Positions 37,455 to 45,681 of a stretch of 64,000 nt of DNA are shown here, piece by piece. Source of the DNA: Streptosporangium saharense (lineage in GTDB: Bacteria; Actinomycetota; Actinomycetes; Streptosporangiales; Streptosporangiaceae); the NCBI RefSeq assembly GCF_014203715.1, contig NZ_JACHJP010000010.1, forward strand, positions 1 through 64,000, given 5' to 3'. The translations under genes were made by a program, and so were the position numbers. How positions within the stretch are numbered: position 1 is the stretch's first letter; each line of letters begins with the position of its first letter. The notes below the pieces were generated by a model that was given only the letters and a program-made list of their open reading frames with translations, did not search any database and was not told the DNA's origin.

Positions 37455-38615
37455 ATGAACGCCGGAAACCCCCGTCCCCTGCGGATGCTCGTCACCGGAG
37501 GCGGAACCGGCGGTCACACCTACCCCGCGCTGACCACCGTCGCGGCCGTCCGCGAGCAGGCCGCCGCCCGTGGCCTCGGCCTCGACGTCCTGTGGGTGGG
37601 TACGGCCAGCGGCCTTGAGGCGCGTGTCGCGGCCGAGCACGGCATCCCGTTCCGGGCCATCAAGGCGGGCAAGCTCCGGCGCTCCCCGAACCCCCGCGAA
37701 CTGCTCACCAACCTCGCCGACATGTTCCGCATCCCCGTCGGCGTCCTGCAGGCCTTCGGCATCGCCGCCCGCTACCGTCCCGACGTGGTGCTGTCGACCG
37801 GGGGATACGTGTGCGTGCCGCTGGGGCTGGCCTCCAGGCTGCTCGGCCGTCCGCTGGTGATGCACGAGCAGATCACCGCGCTCGGCCTGGCCAACCGCAT
37901 CCTGGCGCGCTTCGCCACCCGCGTCGCGCTCACCCACCCCTCCTCGGTCGAGCACCTGCCCGCCTCGGCGCGGGAGCGGGCCGTGGTCACCGGAAACCCC
38001 GTCCGCCCCCACCTGCTGAACGGCAACGCCCCCTCGGGGCGCTGGCACTTCCGCCTCTCGCCCGAACTGCCCCTGGTCTACGTGACCGGCGGGGCGCAGG
38101 GCAGCCGCCAGATCAACACCATGATCGAGGCCATCCTGCCGTCGCTGCTCACCCGGGCGCAGGTGCTCCACCAGTGCGGCGCGGGCTGGATCGACGGGCT
38201 CAGCCGGACCGCCGCCGCCCTGCCCCCCGAACTGGCGGGCCGCTACCAGCCGGTGGCCTACGTGGGGGAGGAACTGGCCCACGTGTTCGCCGCCGCGGAT
38301 GTCGTCGTCTCCCGCAGCGGCGCGGGCACCATCGCCGAGCTGACCGCGATCGGCAAGCCGTCCGTCCTGATCCCGCTGATCCCGTCGGCGGGCGACGAAC
38401 AGCGGCAGAACGCCCGCTACCTGGCCGAGGCGGGCGCGGCGCGGGCGCTCCTCGACGCCGGGCCCACCCCGGAGCACCTGCTCGCCGAACTCCTCCCGCT
38501 GCTCGCCGACCCCCAGGCCCGCGCCGCCATGGCCAAGGCCGCCAAGTCCCTCGGCCGTCTCGACGCCGCCGACGCCCTCGCCCGCGTCGTCCTGCAGGAG
38601 GCGGCTCTCTCGTGA
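37455..38615 (+). CDS. MurG-like UDP-GlcNAc glycosyltransferase (stand-alone paralogue)
   Basis: A 386-residue GT28 enzyme. The N-terminal glycine loop RMLVTGGGTGGHTYPALT, then VLSTGGYVCVPLGLASRL, HEQITALGLANRILARF, YVTGGAQGSRQINTMI and SRSGAGTIAELTAIGKPSVL, followed by AGDEQRQNARYL, are the MurG landmarks. MurG adds GlcNAc to lipid I on the inner membrane face. It is not next to ftsW or murC as in a division cluster, and the EQNAIPG motif of true MurG is altered to EQITALG, so it is probably a paralogue acting on a related lipid-linked sugar. A sigma-70-type promoter precedes it, and its stop overlaps a 31-codon frame. Confidence 0.82.
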   Translation: MNAGNPRPLRMLVTGGGTGGHTYPALTTVAAVREQAAARGLGLDVLWVGTASGLEARVAAEHGIPFRAIKAGKLRRSPNPRELLTNLADMFRIPVGVLQAFGIAARYRPDVVLSTGGYVCVPLGLASRLLGRPLVMHEQITALGLANRILARFATRVALTHPSSVEHLPASARERAVVTGNPVRPHLLNGNAPSGRWHFRLSPELPLVYVTGGAQGSRQINTMIEAILPSLLTRAQVLHQCGAGWIDGLSRTAAALPPELAGRYQPVAYVGEELAHVFAAADVVVSRSGAGTIAELTAIGKPSVLIPLIPSAGDEQRQNARYLAEAGAARALLDAGPTPEHLLAELLPLLADPQARAAMAKAAKSLGRLDAADALARVVLQEAALS

Positions 38616-38707
38616 CCCGTGCCAAGCCGAGCCGGTATGTGCCCGGGCACAGTGTCTGGTACGGCCGGCATGAGGCGTTTGTGGCCGTGCTTGACGGGTG
38701 GGTCTGA
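38612..38707 (+). CDS. Possible 31-aa protein overlapping the MurG-like stop
   Basis: GTG 38612 overlaps the TGA of the MurG-like gene (GTGA) and opens a 31-codon frame beginning MTRAKPSRYVPGHSVWYGRH and ending TGA at 38705-38707, four bases before the stop of the convergent LysR gene. GTGA overlaps are the rule for coupled genes in this window, but nothing is recognisable in the peptide and there is no independent ribosome site. It could be a remnant. Confidence 0.25.
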   Translation: MTRAKPSRYVPGHSVWYGRHEAFVAVLDGWV

Positions 38708-38710
38708 GGT

Positions 38711-39667
38711 TCAGGGGAGGGGGTGCACCTCCGGGTGGGTGTGCCACCAGCGGCTGAAGGCCGGGTTGCCGTCCACGTGGTCGGCGAAGGCCGTCGCGAG
38801 GCCGCGGTAGAGGTCGGCCGCTCCCTCGGTGCTCAGCCTGTCCCTGCGCCAGGCCATGACGAGCCGGGCGACCTGCGGTTCCCCGGCGAGCGGACGGACG
38901 ACCGTGCCCTGGGCGGGCGGCCAGGTGGGATCCACCAGGCGCACCCCGTGCCCGTCCGCGACCAGTGGCCTGGCGGCGCCGCTCGGCGCGTCGTAGAGGA
39001 CCCGTGGCTCGAAGCCCGCCGTACGGCATGAGGCCCGTAGTGCGGCGAGGGAGCCGTCGTCGGCGCCGGGTGGGCTGATCCACGCCTCCTCCCGCAGGTC
39101 GGCCAGGTCGATCTCCTCGCGCCCGGCCAGCCGGTGGGCCGCCGACATCGCGATGAATATCGGATACCGGGGGACCAGGGTGCGGCTGACGACGGGGGCC
39201 GTCAGCGTGACGTCGAAGCCCTCGATGACGCCGAGCAGCGCCGCGTCCAGGTGGCCGTGCGTGAGCCCCTCGGCCAGCAGCGTCGCCGACGGCTCGATGC
39301 GCAGCGAGATCTCCCGGCCCGGCAGCGCCTCGCCGACCCGGTTGACGATGCTCGCCACACAGGCCAGGTGCACGCAGCCCAGGCGCAGGATCCCGGTGGG
39401 GTCGGCGGGAGCGCGCATGTCGCCGAAGAGCGCGTCCATCTCGGACAGCACGATCCTGGCGCGGGCGATGACCTGACGGCCCAGCGGGGTCGGTTCGACC
39501 CCGGATCGGCTGCGGACGAACAGGGACCCGCCGACGAGACTCTCGACCCGGTGCAGCTGGTTGGTGATGGCCGGCTGCGACAGTCCCATCCTGGCCGCCG
39601 CCCGTGTGACGCTGCCCGTTTCGGCTATCGCGCAGATCATCCGGAGATGCCTGGTGTCGAGATCCAT
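38711..39667 (-). CDS. LysR family transcription regulator
   Basis: About 318 residues. The N-terminal winged helix-turn-helix is MDLDTRHLRMICAIAETGSV, TRAAARMGLSQPAITNQLHR, VESLVGGSLFVRSRSGVEPT, the LysR pattern; the remainder is a periplasmic-binding-like effector domain (GILRLGCVHLACVASIVNRV). It is divergent from the collagenase gene, 184 bases away, so it may regulate it. ATA-N9-TAT at 39666-39680 overlaps its own start and is LysR-site-like. The effector is unknown. Confidence 0.9.
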   Translation of the reverse strand: MDLDTRHLRMICAIAETGSVTRAAARMGLSQPAITNQLHRVESLVGGSLFVRSRSGVEPTPLGRQVIARARIVLSEMDALFGDMRAPADPTGILRLGCVHLACVASIVNRVGEALPGREISLRIEPSATLLAEGLTHGHLDAALLGVIEGFDVTLTAPVVSRTLVPRYPIFIAMSAAHRLAGREEIDLADLREEAWISPPGADDGSLAALRASCRTAGFEPRVLYDAPSGAARPLVADGHGVRLVDPTWPPAQGTVVRPLAGEPQVARLVMAWRRDRLSTEGAADLYRGLATAFADHVDGNPAFSRWWHTHPEVHPLP

Positions 39668-39851
39668 AGTCAAGAATTATGTGCCGCTTTATGAGCTGAA
39701 GGCGGTACACGCCCACAAACTTCCGGCAGAAGGTCCTTCTCCCGCCTTTCGGGGGTGAGATCCCCGGAGGGCGTACGGCTGAATGGGCGCCCAGCCGTTC
39801 CAGCACCCCAACCTCATGTCCGCTCCATGGATTCCCCCCGGAGGTTGTACG

Positions 39852-42359
39852 TTGACGACCACACCATCCCGGCGTGAGCGCCTGGCGGCGCTGCTCGCCC
39901 TCACCCTCGGCCTGGGGCTGGCGCTCCAGGGCCTGGTGGCCACCCCGGCGCGTGCCGTACCGCGTGCCGTGCCCAAGCCGCCGCCTGTCAGCGCGCGCTC
40001 AGCCGTGGACGAGGCAGGACATGTCAGGAAGTATCCGCTGGTGACGGGGGAGCGTCCCCCGGTCGCGGCGTCGAAGGACGCGCTGCGGCATGACTACGAC
40101 GCGCCCGTGACCACGGCGGCCAGGGCGGCGGCGTGCAACGTCGGTGACTTCACCGGCCGCTCGGGAAGCGCCCTCGTCCAGCAGATCAGGGCCTCGACGA
40201 CCGACTGTGTCAACACGCTGTTCGACCTGAGCGGCGACGACGCCTACTACGCCTTCCGCGAGTCCCAGATGGTCACCGTCGCCTACGCGCTGCGCGACAA
40301 CGCCGCGGCGTATCCCGGCGACAACACCACGGGAACCGCCCAGCTGGTGCTGTACCTGCGCGCGGGCTACTACGTGCACTGGTACGACCCGGCCACCGTC
40401 GGCACCTACGGCAGCGCCCTGAGGACCGCGATCCAGAGCGGCCTCGACGCCTTCTTCGGCAGCTCCCGGGCCCTCACGGTGAGCGACGCCAACGGCGAGG
40501 TCCTCGCCGAGGCCGTCACCCTGATCGACAGTGCCGAGGAGAACGCCCGCTACCTCGGCGTCGTCAAGCGGCTGCTCACGAGCTACGACAGCTCCTACGA
40601 CGCCTCATGGCGGATGCTCAACGCGGTCAACAACGTCTACACCGTGCTCTTCCGCGGCCACCAGGTCCCGGCGTTCGTCAGCGCCGTCCAGAGCGACCCG
40701 AGCGTCCTGGACACCCTCAACTCCTTCGCGGCCACCCACCTCGGCCTGCTCGGCACGGACCGGAGCTACCTGACCTCGAACGCGGGCCGGGAACTGGGCC
40801 GCTTCCTCCAGCACCCCGCGCTGCTGAGCCGGGTACGGCCGCTGGCCAGGAACCTGCTCACCCGCAGCGCCATCACCGGGCGGACCGCCTCGCTGTGGGT
40901 CGGCGTCGCGGAGATGGCCGACTCCTACGACAGGACGAACTGCTCCTACTACGACACCTGCGACCTCCAGCGGCGCCTGGCCGACAGCGTCCTGACCGTC
41001 AACCACACCTGCAGCCCCAGCATCAGGATCCGGGCCCAGGAGATGACGGCGACCCAGCTCGCCGACAGCTGCCGGAGCCTCCTCAACCAGGACGCCTACT
41101 TCCACGACCTCGTCAAGGACGGTAACCGGCCGGTCTCCGGCGACAACAACACCATCATCGAGGTCTGCGTCTTCGACTCCAGCACCGACTACCAGACCTA
41201 CGCCGGGGCGATGTTCGGCATCGACACCAACAACGGCGGCATGTATCTGGAGGGTGACCCGGCCGCGGCGGGCAACCAGCCGAGGTTCGTCGCCTACGAG
41301 GCCGAGTGGGTACGGCCCGCGTTCGAGATCTGGAACCTCAACCACGAGTACACCCACTACCTCGACGGCCGCTACGACATGTACGGCGACTTCGGCGCCG
41401 GGGTCACCACCCCGACCATCTGGTGGATCGAGGGCTTCGCCGAGTACGTCTCCTACTCCTATCGGAAGGTCGTCTACGACGCCGCCGTCGCCGAGGCGGC
41501 CAGGCGGACCTACGCGCTCAGCACGCTGTGGGACACCACCTACTCCCACGACACGACGCGGATCTACCGGTGGGGTTACCTGGCCGTCCGGTACATGTTC
41601 GAGAGGCACCCGGCCGACGTCGCCACCGTCCTCGGCCACTACCGCACCGGCAACTGGAACGCCGCCCGCGCCTTCCTGACCGGCACGGTCGGCAGCCGCT
41701 ACGACGGCGACTGGCAGACCTGGCTCGCGGCCTGCGCCTCGGGGGCCTGCTCCGGCGGAGGCGGCGGCAACCGGGCGCCGGAGGCGGCCTTCACCTTCAC
41801 CGCCAACGGCCTCACGGTCGCCTTCACCGACACCTCGGCCGACCCCGACGGGACGATCGCGTCCCGCCAGTGGAGCTTCGGCGACGGTACTTCGTCGACC
41901 GCGGCCAACCCCTCCCACACCTACGGCGCTGACGGGACCTACGCGGTGAAGCTGACCGTCACCGACGACGCGGGCGCCACCGCATCGAGCACCCGGCAGG
42001 TCACGGTGTCGAACGGGGGCTCGCCGACCCCCGAGTGCGCGGGGGCCGACACCCGGCAGCTCGACAGGAACTGCCGGCGGAGCAACCTGTCTGCGGCCTC
42101 GGGCGGCTACGTCTACTTCTACCTCCGGGTACCCTCGGGCACCCCGTCCCTGACCATCACCTCGTCCGGCGGCACCGGGAACGCCGACCTCTACTACAGC
42201 GCCACCGGCTGGGCCACCACCTCGGCGTACACCCGGCGCTCGACGGGGCCCGGCAACGCCGAGACCCTGACCGTCACCAACCCTCCGACCGGGTACGTCT
42301 ACGTCAGCCTGTACGCGAACCAGGCCTTCTCCGGAGCATCGGTCAGAGTCCAGTACTGA
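39852..42359 (+). CDS. Secreted M9 family collagenase with PKD and PPC domains
   Basis: About 835 residues. A signal peptide is at the start (RRERLAALLALTLGLGLALQ, then VATPARA). A long helical activator region is followed by the gluzincin active site HEYTH at about 498-502 with the third ligand E527 in WIEGFAEY, as in bacterial collagenases. A PKD domain spans about 640-720 (SFGDGTSSTAANPSHTYG) and a pre-peptidase C-terminal domain fills about 725-835 (YFYLRVPSGTPSLTITSSGG); both help bind collagen. TTG 39852 is chosen because GGAGG is seven bases upstream and the signal peptide then follows directly. It is divergent from the LysR gene. Confidence 0.88.
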   Translation: MTTTPSRRERLAALLALTLGLGLALQGLVATPARAVPRAVPKPPPVSARSAVDEAGHVRKYPLVTGERPPVAASKDALRHDYDAPVTTAARAAACNVGDFTGRSGSALVQQIRASTTDCVNTLFDLSGDDAYYAFRESQMVTVAYALRDNAAAYPGDNTTGTAQLVLYLRAGYYVHWYDPATVGTYGSALRTAIQSGLDAFFGSSRALTVSDANGEVLAEAVTLIDSAEENARYLGVVKRLLTSYDSSYDASWRMLNAVNNVYTVLFRGHQVPAFVSAVQSDPSVLDTLNSFAATHLGLLGTDRSYLTSNAGRELGRFLQHPALLSRVRPLARNLLTRSAITGRTASLWVGVAEMADSYDRTNCSYYDTCDLQRRLADSVLTVNHTCSPSIRIRAQEMTATQLADSCRSLLNQDAYFHDLVKDGNRPVSGDNNTIIEVCVFDSSTDYQTYAGAMFGIDTNNGGMYLEGDPAAAGNQPRFVAYEAEWVRPAFEIWNLNHEYTHYLDGRYDMYGDFGAGVTTPTIWWIEGFAEYVSYSYRKVVYDAAVAEAARRTYALSTLWDTTYSHDTTRIYRWGYLAVRYMFERHPADVATVLGHYRTGNWNAARAFLTGTVGSRYDGDWQTWLAACASGACSGGGGGNRAPEAAFTFTANGLTVAFTDTSADPDGTIASRQWSFGDGTSSTAANPSHTYGADGTYAVKLTVTDDAGATASSTRQVTVSNGGSPTPECAGADTRQLDRNCRRSNLSAASGGYVYFYLRVPSGTPSLTITSSGGTGNADLYYSATGWATTSAYTRRSTGPGNAETLTVTNPPTGYVYVSLYANQAFSGASVRVQY

Positions 42360-42407
42360 CCGTGTCATCTTCGGCACCCGTCCCTCGGGGGCGGGTGCCT
42401 CGGCGGG

Positions 42408-42764
42408 TCACCAGTGCGCGACCTCGAACATCATGCCCGGCCTGATGTCCTGACGCGTACGGCCGCCGCCCGCCGTCCTGTCCGGCTCGGGCACGGTCTC
42501 GTCGGAGAGCAGCGCCTGCAGGATCGTCTCCCAGGTGCCGTCCGTCGACCAGCGCCGATGACGGTTGTAGACGGTCTTCCACCTGCCGTAGATCTCGGGG
42601 ACCGCGCGCCACGAGCAGTCGGCCCGGTTGCGGAAGAACACCCCGTTGATGGTCGCCCGGTGGTCGGCCCAGCGGTGCCCCCGGCGAGGATGCGCGGGTA
42701 ACAGCGGCGCCAGCCGTACCCACTCGTCCTCGGTCAGGTCGTCACGCTTCAACCGGTTGTCCAC
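42408..42764 (-). pseudogene. IS5-like transposase N-terminal fragment
   Basis: About 118 residues resembling the first part of IS5/IS427-type transposases: LTEDEWVRLAPLLPAHPRRG, HRWADHRATINGVFFRNR, then GRWKTVYNRHRRWSTDGTWE. Family members continue into a DDE catalytic domain; here the frame diverges after ALLSDETVP and ends 30 residues later in unrelated sequence, and no second ORF with DDE motifs follows. It is a remnant or a domesticated DNA-binding piece. The start GTG 42764 is uncertain, since no well-spaced ribosome site is visible. I saw no flanking terminal inverted repeats. Confidence 0.7.
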
Positions 42765-43030
42765 GACCTCATGATGTACACCATTCGTTCCCGCTGATCC
42801 ATCTGCCGTGACTTCGCCCTGACGGCACGGCGTGTCGCGACGGTTTATCGGGTGCCCGTTAGGCGGGCCCGGCCTGCCCGCGCGTGGGCTGTTCAGGTAC
42901 GGCGTGGCCGCTCCCGGTGGGCCTTCCGCGTCGCGGGGCGACCGAAAAGCGCGGGACATTGCCTTCCCGCCTGCGGGTTTGTACTTTCCAGGAGAAAACC
43001 GCCCGTGTGCCGTTCCCGGGGAGACACCGG
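42765..43030. other. Non-coding stretch between transposase remnant and M4-like gene
   Basis: About 265 bases with no supported gene. The 3' portion must hold the promoter and ribosome site of the M4-like gene (GGGGAG at 43018-43023). The rest could include decayed insertion-sequence material, but I could not identify an insertion end. Confidence 0.3.
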
Positions 43031-44065
43031 ATGACCTCCAAGATCTTGCTGGGCGCCGTCGCGGTCGTGACGGCATCGACGCTGGGCGCACCGGTCCGCG
43101 ACGGGGTGGGGCACAGTCACTACAACGGCGACCCGGTGTCCCTGCGTACCACGGGAGGGCCGGACTTCTTCACCCTGAGCGACCCCACCTACCCGGGACT
43201 GCGCTGCGACGTCGGTCCCCTCGGCATCACCCTCACCAAGCGCGGCAACGACTGGGGAAACGGGAGCCCGGTCACCGAGGAGACCGCCTGCGTCGACGGC
43301 GTGTTCGCCGCGCAGCGGTACATGGACATGCTGCGCGAGTGGTTCGGGCGCGACGGCCTCGACGGGCAGGGACGCGGCATTCCCGTGCGCCTCAAGCCGG
43401 ACCTGGTCGGCTCCTACCTGAGCGGGTGGGTCGCCCTGGGCCGCAACCAGGCGGGCACGAGGTGGGTCACCTCACTGGACTCCGTCGGGCACGAGTACGG
43501 CCTGCGGACCTTCCTGGAGTCTGGCTCCGGCTGGAGCGGCTCCTCGGGCGGCGACGGCCAGGAGCACCAGGGGCTCAACGAGTCGTCGGGGGACATCTTC
43601 GCCACGCTGCTCGAACACTACGTCGATCATCCGGCCACGCTCGACGAGCCGGACTACCTGATCGGCGAGGAAGTTGACCTGCTGGGCAACGGGCCGGTCC
43701 GCAACCTGTACGACCCCGCGCAGCTCGGCGGCCAGAACTGCTACACCCCCTACACCACCGCCACGGGGCCGCAGAACCACTGGTTCTACCTGCTGGCCGA
43801 GGGGACCAACCCGGCGGGCAAACCCACGAGTCCCGTCTGCTCCGGGCCCTCGACGCTGACGGGCATCGGCGTCCGTAAGGCGGGGAAGATCTTCTACCAG
43901 GGCGTCCAGCTCAAGACCGCTCCCTGGAACTACGCCAAGGCGCGCGCGGCCACCGTACAGGCCGCCCTGACCCTCTACCCGGGGAGCTGCACCGAGGTGG
44001 ACGCCGTCAAGGCCGCCTGGAGCGCGATCAACGTTCCTCCCAAGACCGGAGAGCCGACCTGCTGA
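43031..44065 (+). CDS. Degenerate M4 (thermolysin-like) protein without active-site histidines
   Basis: About 344 residues. A short signal sequence (MTSKILLGAVAVVTASTLGA) leads directly into the M4 catalytic domain (GHSHYNGDPVSL, matching the GHSLY start of griselysin-type enzymes), so the usual FTP/PepSY propeptide of about 200 residues is absent. The zinc motif HExxH reads HEYGLR (154-159), with leucine at 158 where the second histidine belongs. The third ligand E184 is kept in GLNESSGDIFATLLEHY. The catalytic-histidine segment before NHWFYLLAEG reads YTTATGPQ instead of the expected VHxSSGP. It is probably inactive as a protease; binding or decoy roles are guesses. It overlaps the next gene's 3' end. 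Confidence 0.75.
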   Translation: MTSKILLGAVAVVTASTLGAPVRDGVGHSHYNGDPVSLRTTGGPDFFTLSDPTYPGLRCDVGPLGITLTKRGNDWGNGSPVTEETACVDGVFAAQRYMDMLREWFGRDGLDGQGRGIPVRLKPDLVGSYLSGWVALGRNQAGTRWVTSLDSVGHEYGLRTFLESGSGWSGSSGGDGQEHQGLNESSGDIFATLLEHYVDHPATLDEPDYLIGEEVDLLGNGPVRNLYDPAQLGGQNCYTPYTTATGPQNHWFYLLAEGTNPAGKPTSPVCSGPSTLTGIGVRKAGKIFYQGVQLKTAPWNYAKARAATVQAALTLYPGSCTEVDAVKAAWSAINVPPKTGEPTC

Positions 44066-44351
44066 GGCCCTGTCTCCGGGGTGTCAGGACGGTCGCGTGG
44101 CCGGTTCCCGGGTCGATGAGCAGGCCGTACCCGGCGGGCAGGAGGGTGAGCAGGTCCGCGCCGAGGGTGGAGAACCACCGCGCGTCCTCGGTTTCTCCTC
44201 TGGCCGTCAGGTAGGCGGCGAGTCCGTCCAGGGAGGTGAAGACGGGCACGACTCCTGATCCGGGGTCTCCGAGGGCCAGTGTCCCTGGGCGCTCGGTCGC
44301 CTGGCAGTAGAACCGGGTGGAGTTGAACGCCTCACGGTCCTGTCGGTCCAT
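44028..44351 (-). CDS. SseB / SAV_915-like small protein
   Basis: A 107-residue protein with an SseB-like N-terminal fold pattern (GVVPVFTSLDGLAAYL, then FSTLGADLLTLLPAGYGLLI, DPGTGHATVL). Such domains are common in actinomycetes and often lie next to type VII or polymorphic-toxin genes. ATG 44351 has GGAAGGGA upstream. It overlaps the 3' end of the M4-like gene by 38 bases on the opposite strand and is the last of three leftward genes. An immunity role is inferred from context only. Confidence 0.6.
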   Translation of the reverse strand: MDRQDREAFNSTRFYCQATERPGTLALGDPGSGVVPVFTSLDGLAAYLTARGETEDARWFSTLGADLLTLLPAGYGLLIDPGTGHATVLTPRRQGLSRSALRSWEER

Positions 44352-44393
44352 CGCTGTTCCCTTCCGCCGGGTCCGTGGTGTGCGTCGTGTGGG

Positions 44394-44777
44394 TCACCAG
44401 ATGTCGACGACTTTGTCCGCCAGCTCGTCGAGCAGTGATTCGGGCACGTAGGGAACCTCGTAGTTGTAGGCGCGCACCTTGTTGGTGAACTCGTCGGGCA
44501 GGGCGATGTGATACCTGTTCAGGTAGAACCAGAGCGCGTCCCGCCAGACCCACTCACCGTCCGTCTTGACGGAACAGCCGCCGAGAATGCGGTAGTCGCT
44601 TCCCAGGACGTCCTCTTCCGCTCCCATGACGGAGAAGAGGTCATGTCCACGGGCCAGATACTCGACTATGTCGGACTCATCTGGAAGCGGGACGTCCCGG
44701 ATGGAATCCTTGATTTTTCCTTCAGGTTCACCTGCTCTGTGTGACCACAGTTCCTCGTAGAATCCCAGGATTTTCAT
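44394..44777 (-). CDS. Hypothetical protein, candidate immunity partner
   Basis: A 127-residue protein that I do not recognise. It is acidic (pI clearly low by composition) and contains MKILGFYEELWSHRAGEPEG, VPLPDESDIVEYLARGHDLF and WRDALWFYLNRYHIALPDEF. There is no signal peptide or membrane segment. ATG 44777 has AGGAC six bases upstream, and it lies 15 bases after the end of the frameshifted gene before it. Small acidic proteins directly after a type VII-like toxin gene are often immunity proteins, which is the only basis for that suggestion. Confidence 0.65.
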   Translation of the reverse strand: MKILGFYEELWSHRAGEPEGKIKDSIRDVPLPDESDIVEYLARGHDLFSVMGAEEDVLGSDYRILGGCSVKTDGEWVWRDALWFYLNRYHIALPDEFTNKVRAYNYEVPYVPESLLDELADKVVDIW

Positions 44778-44792
44778 GTCGTCCTTTCGAGG

Positions 44793-45625
44793 TCACTGAT
44801 CTGTGACGGGAAGGGAAAGTCTCCAGTATCCGTCTCCGTCGACTTTCGGCTCTTCGGGCGCAAGGGCCATTTTTCTGACGCCTACTCTGCTCGTTGGGGC
44901 CAGGACCGGGACCCCGAGCTTGTTGGCGGCCTGCCGATCGGTTCGGCGACGTTGTCGTTGAGGAAGCGCGCGGCGTCCCCGAGCGGGTGTAACCCCAGCG
45001 CGTCCGCGCCCTTCTCCACGGCGGCGAAGACCTCGTCGCCGAGGGCGTCGATCACGTTGTCGGGCTCGGTGGGCGCCCCGAACTCTCCCGTCCCGAAGTC
45101 CCCGGTCCCGAAGCTCTCGCCGGGCTGTGGCCGTTGTTTCATCAGGTCGTCCCGGCGCCGGTTCACCTCCCTCACCTGGGAGGAGACCCATTCGCCCGCC
45201 TGCCCGACCTCCCGGCCAGGCCCGGTGCCGAGTCCGAGCCGGGCCAGCAGCGCCGCCAGCGCCGCGCCCGCGCTCTCCCAGCCCCGTCCCGCAGACCCCA
45301 GCTCCGTGGACAGGGCGTTCAGCCGGTCGGGGTCCCCGCCGACATAACCACCGGGTGAGGGAGGCGGCATCGGGCGGGGGGCCGCGATGTGCGGTGCCGG
45401 ATGGTCGCCGCCCCCGAGAGCCCTCACCTGTTGGAAGGCGAGGGTGAACGCGTGCCGTACGGCGGCGTGCCGCTCGGCCATGCCGGCATGGAGCTTCTCG
45501 GCTCCGGGACCTGTCAGCGCGCCGTCCGCCAGGACGCGGAAGGCCCTGTCCAGTGCGGGGCCGTACTCCTCGGCGAGCTGGGAGATCGTCCGTAACGCCC
45601 CCGGTACGTCTTCGGGTGCGGTCAT
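44793..45625 (-). pseudogene. Type VII-like secreted protein gene with a -1 frameshift
   Basis: The frame from ATG 45625 encodes an Ala-rich helical protein (EEYGPALDRAFRVLADGALT, then LNALSTELGSAGRGWESAGA) that resembles WXG/ESX-like secretion targets, and stops at 44882 after NVAEPIGRPPTSS. The -1 frame at the same place reads DRQAANKLGVPVLAP and continues to VDGDGYWRLSLPVTDQ, stopping at 44793, 15 bases before the next ribosome-site-equipped gene. The second frame looks like the true C-terminus, so one base seems to be missing near 44935-44950. The cause could be a mutation, a sequence error or programmed frameshifting; no classic slippery heptamer is visible. The joined product would be about 276 residues. 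Confidence 0.65.
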
Positions 45626-45681
45626 CCGTCCTCATCCGTCGTGACGTTCTCAACACGGAACCGTGGAACCCATGAACGGAG

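Noticed and set aside
37267..37458. A 63-codon ORF before the MurG-like gene
   Set aside because: It spans the likely promoter of the MurG-like gene and has no clear coding character.
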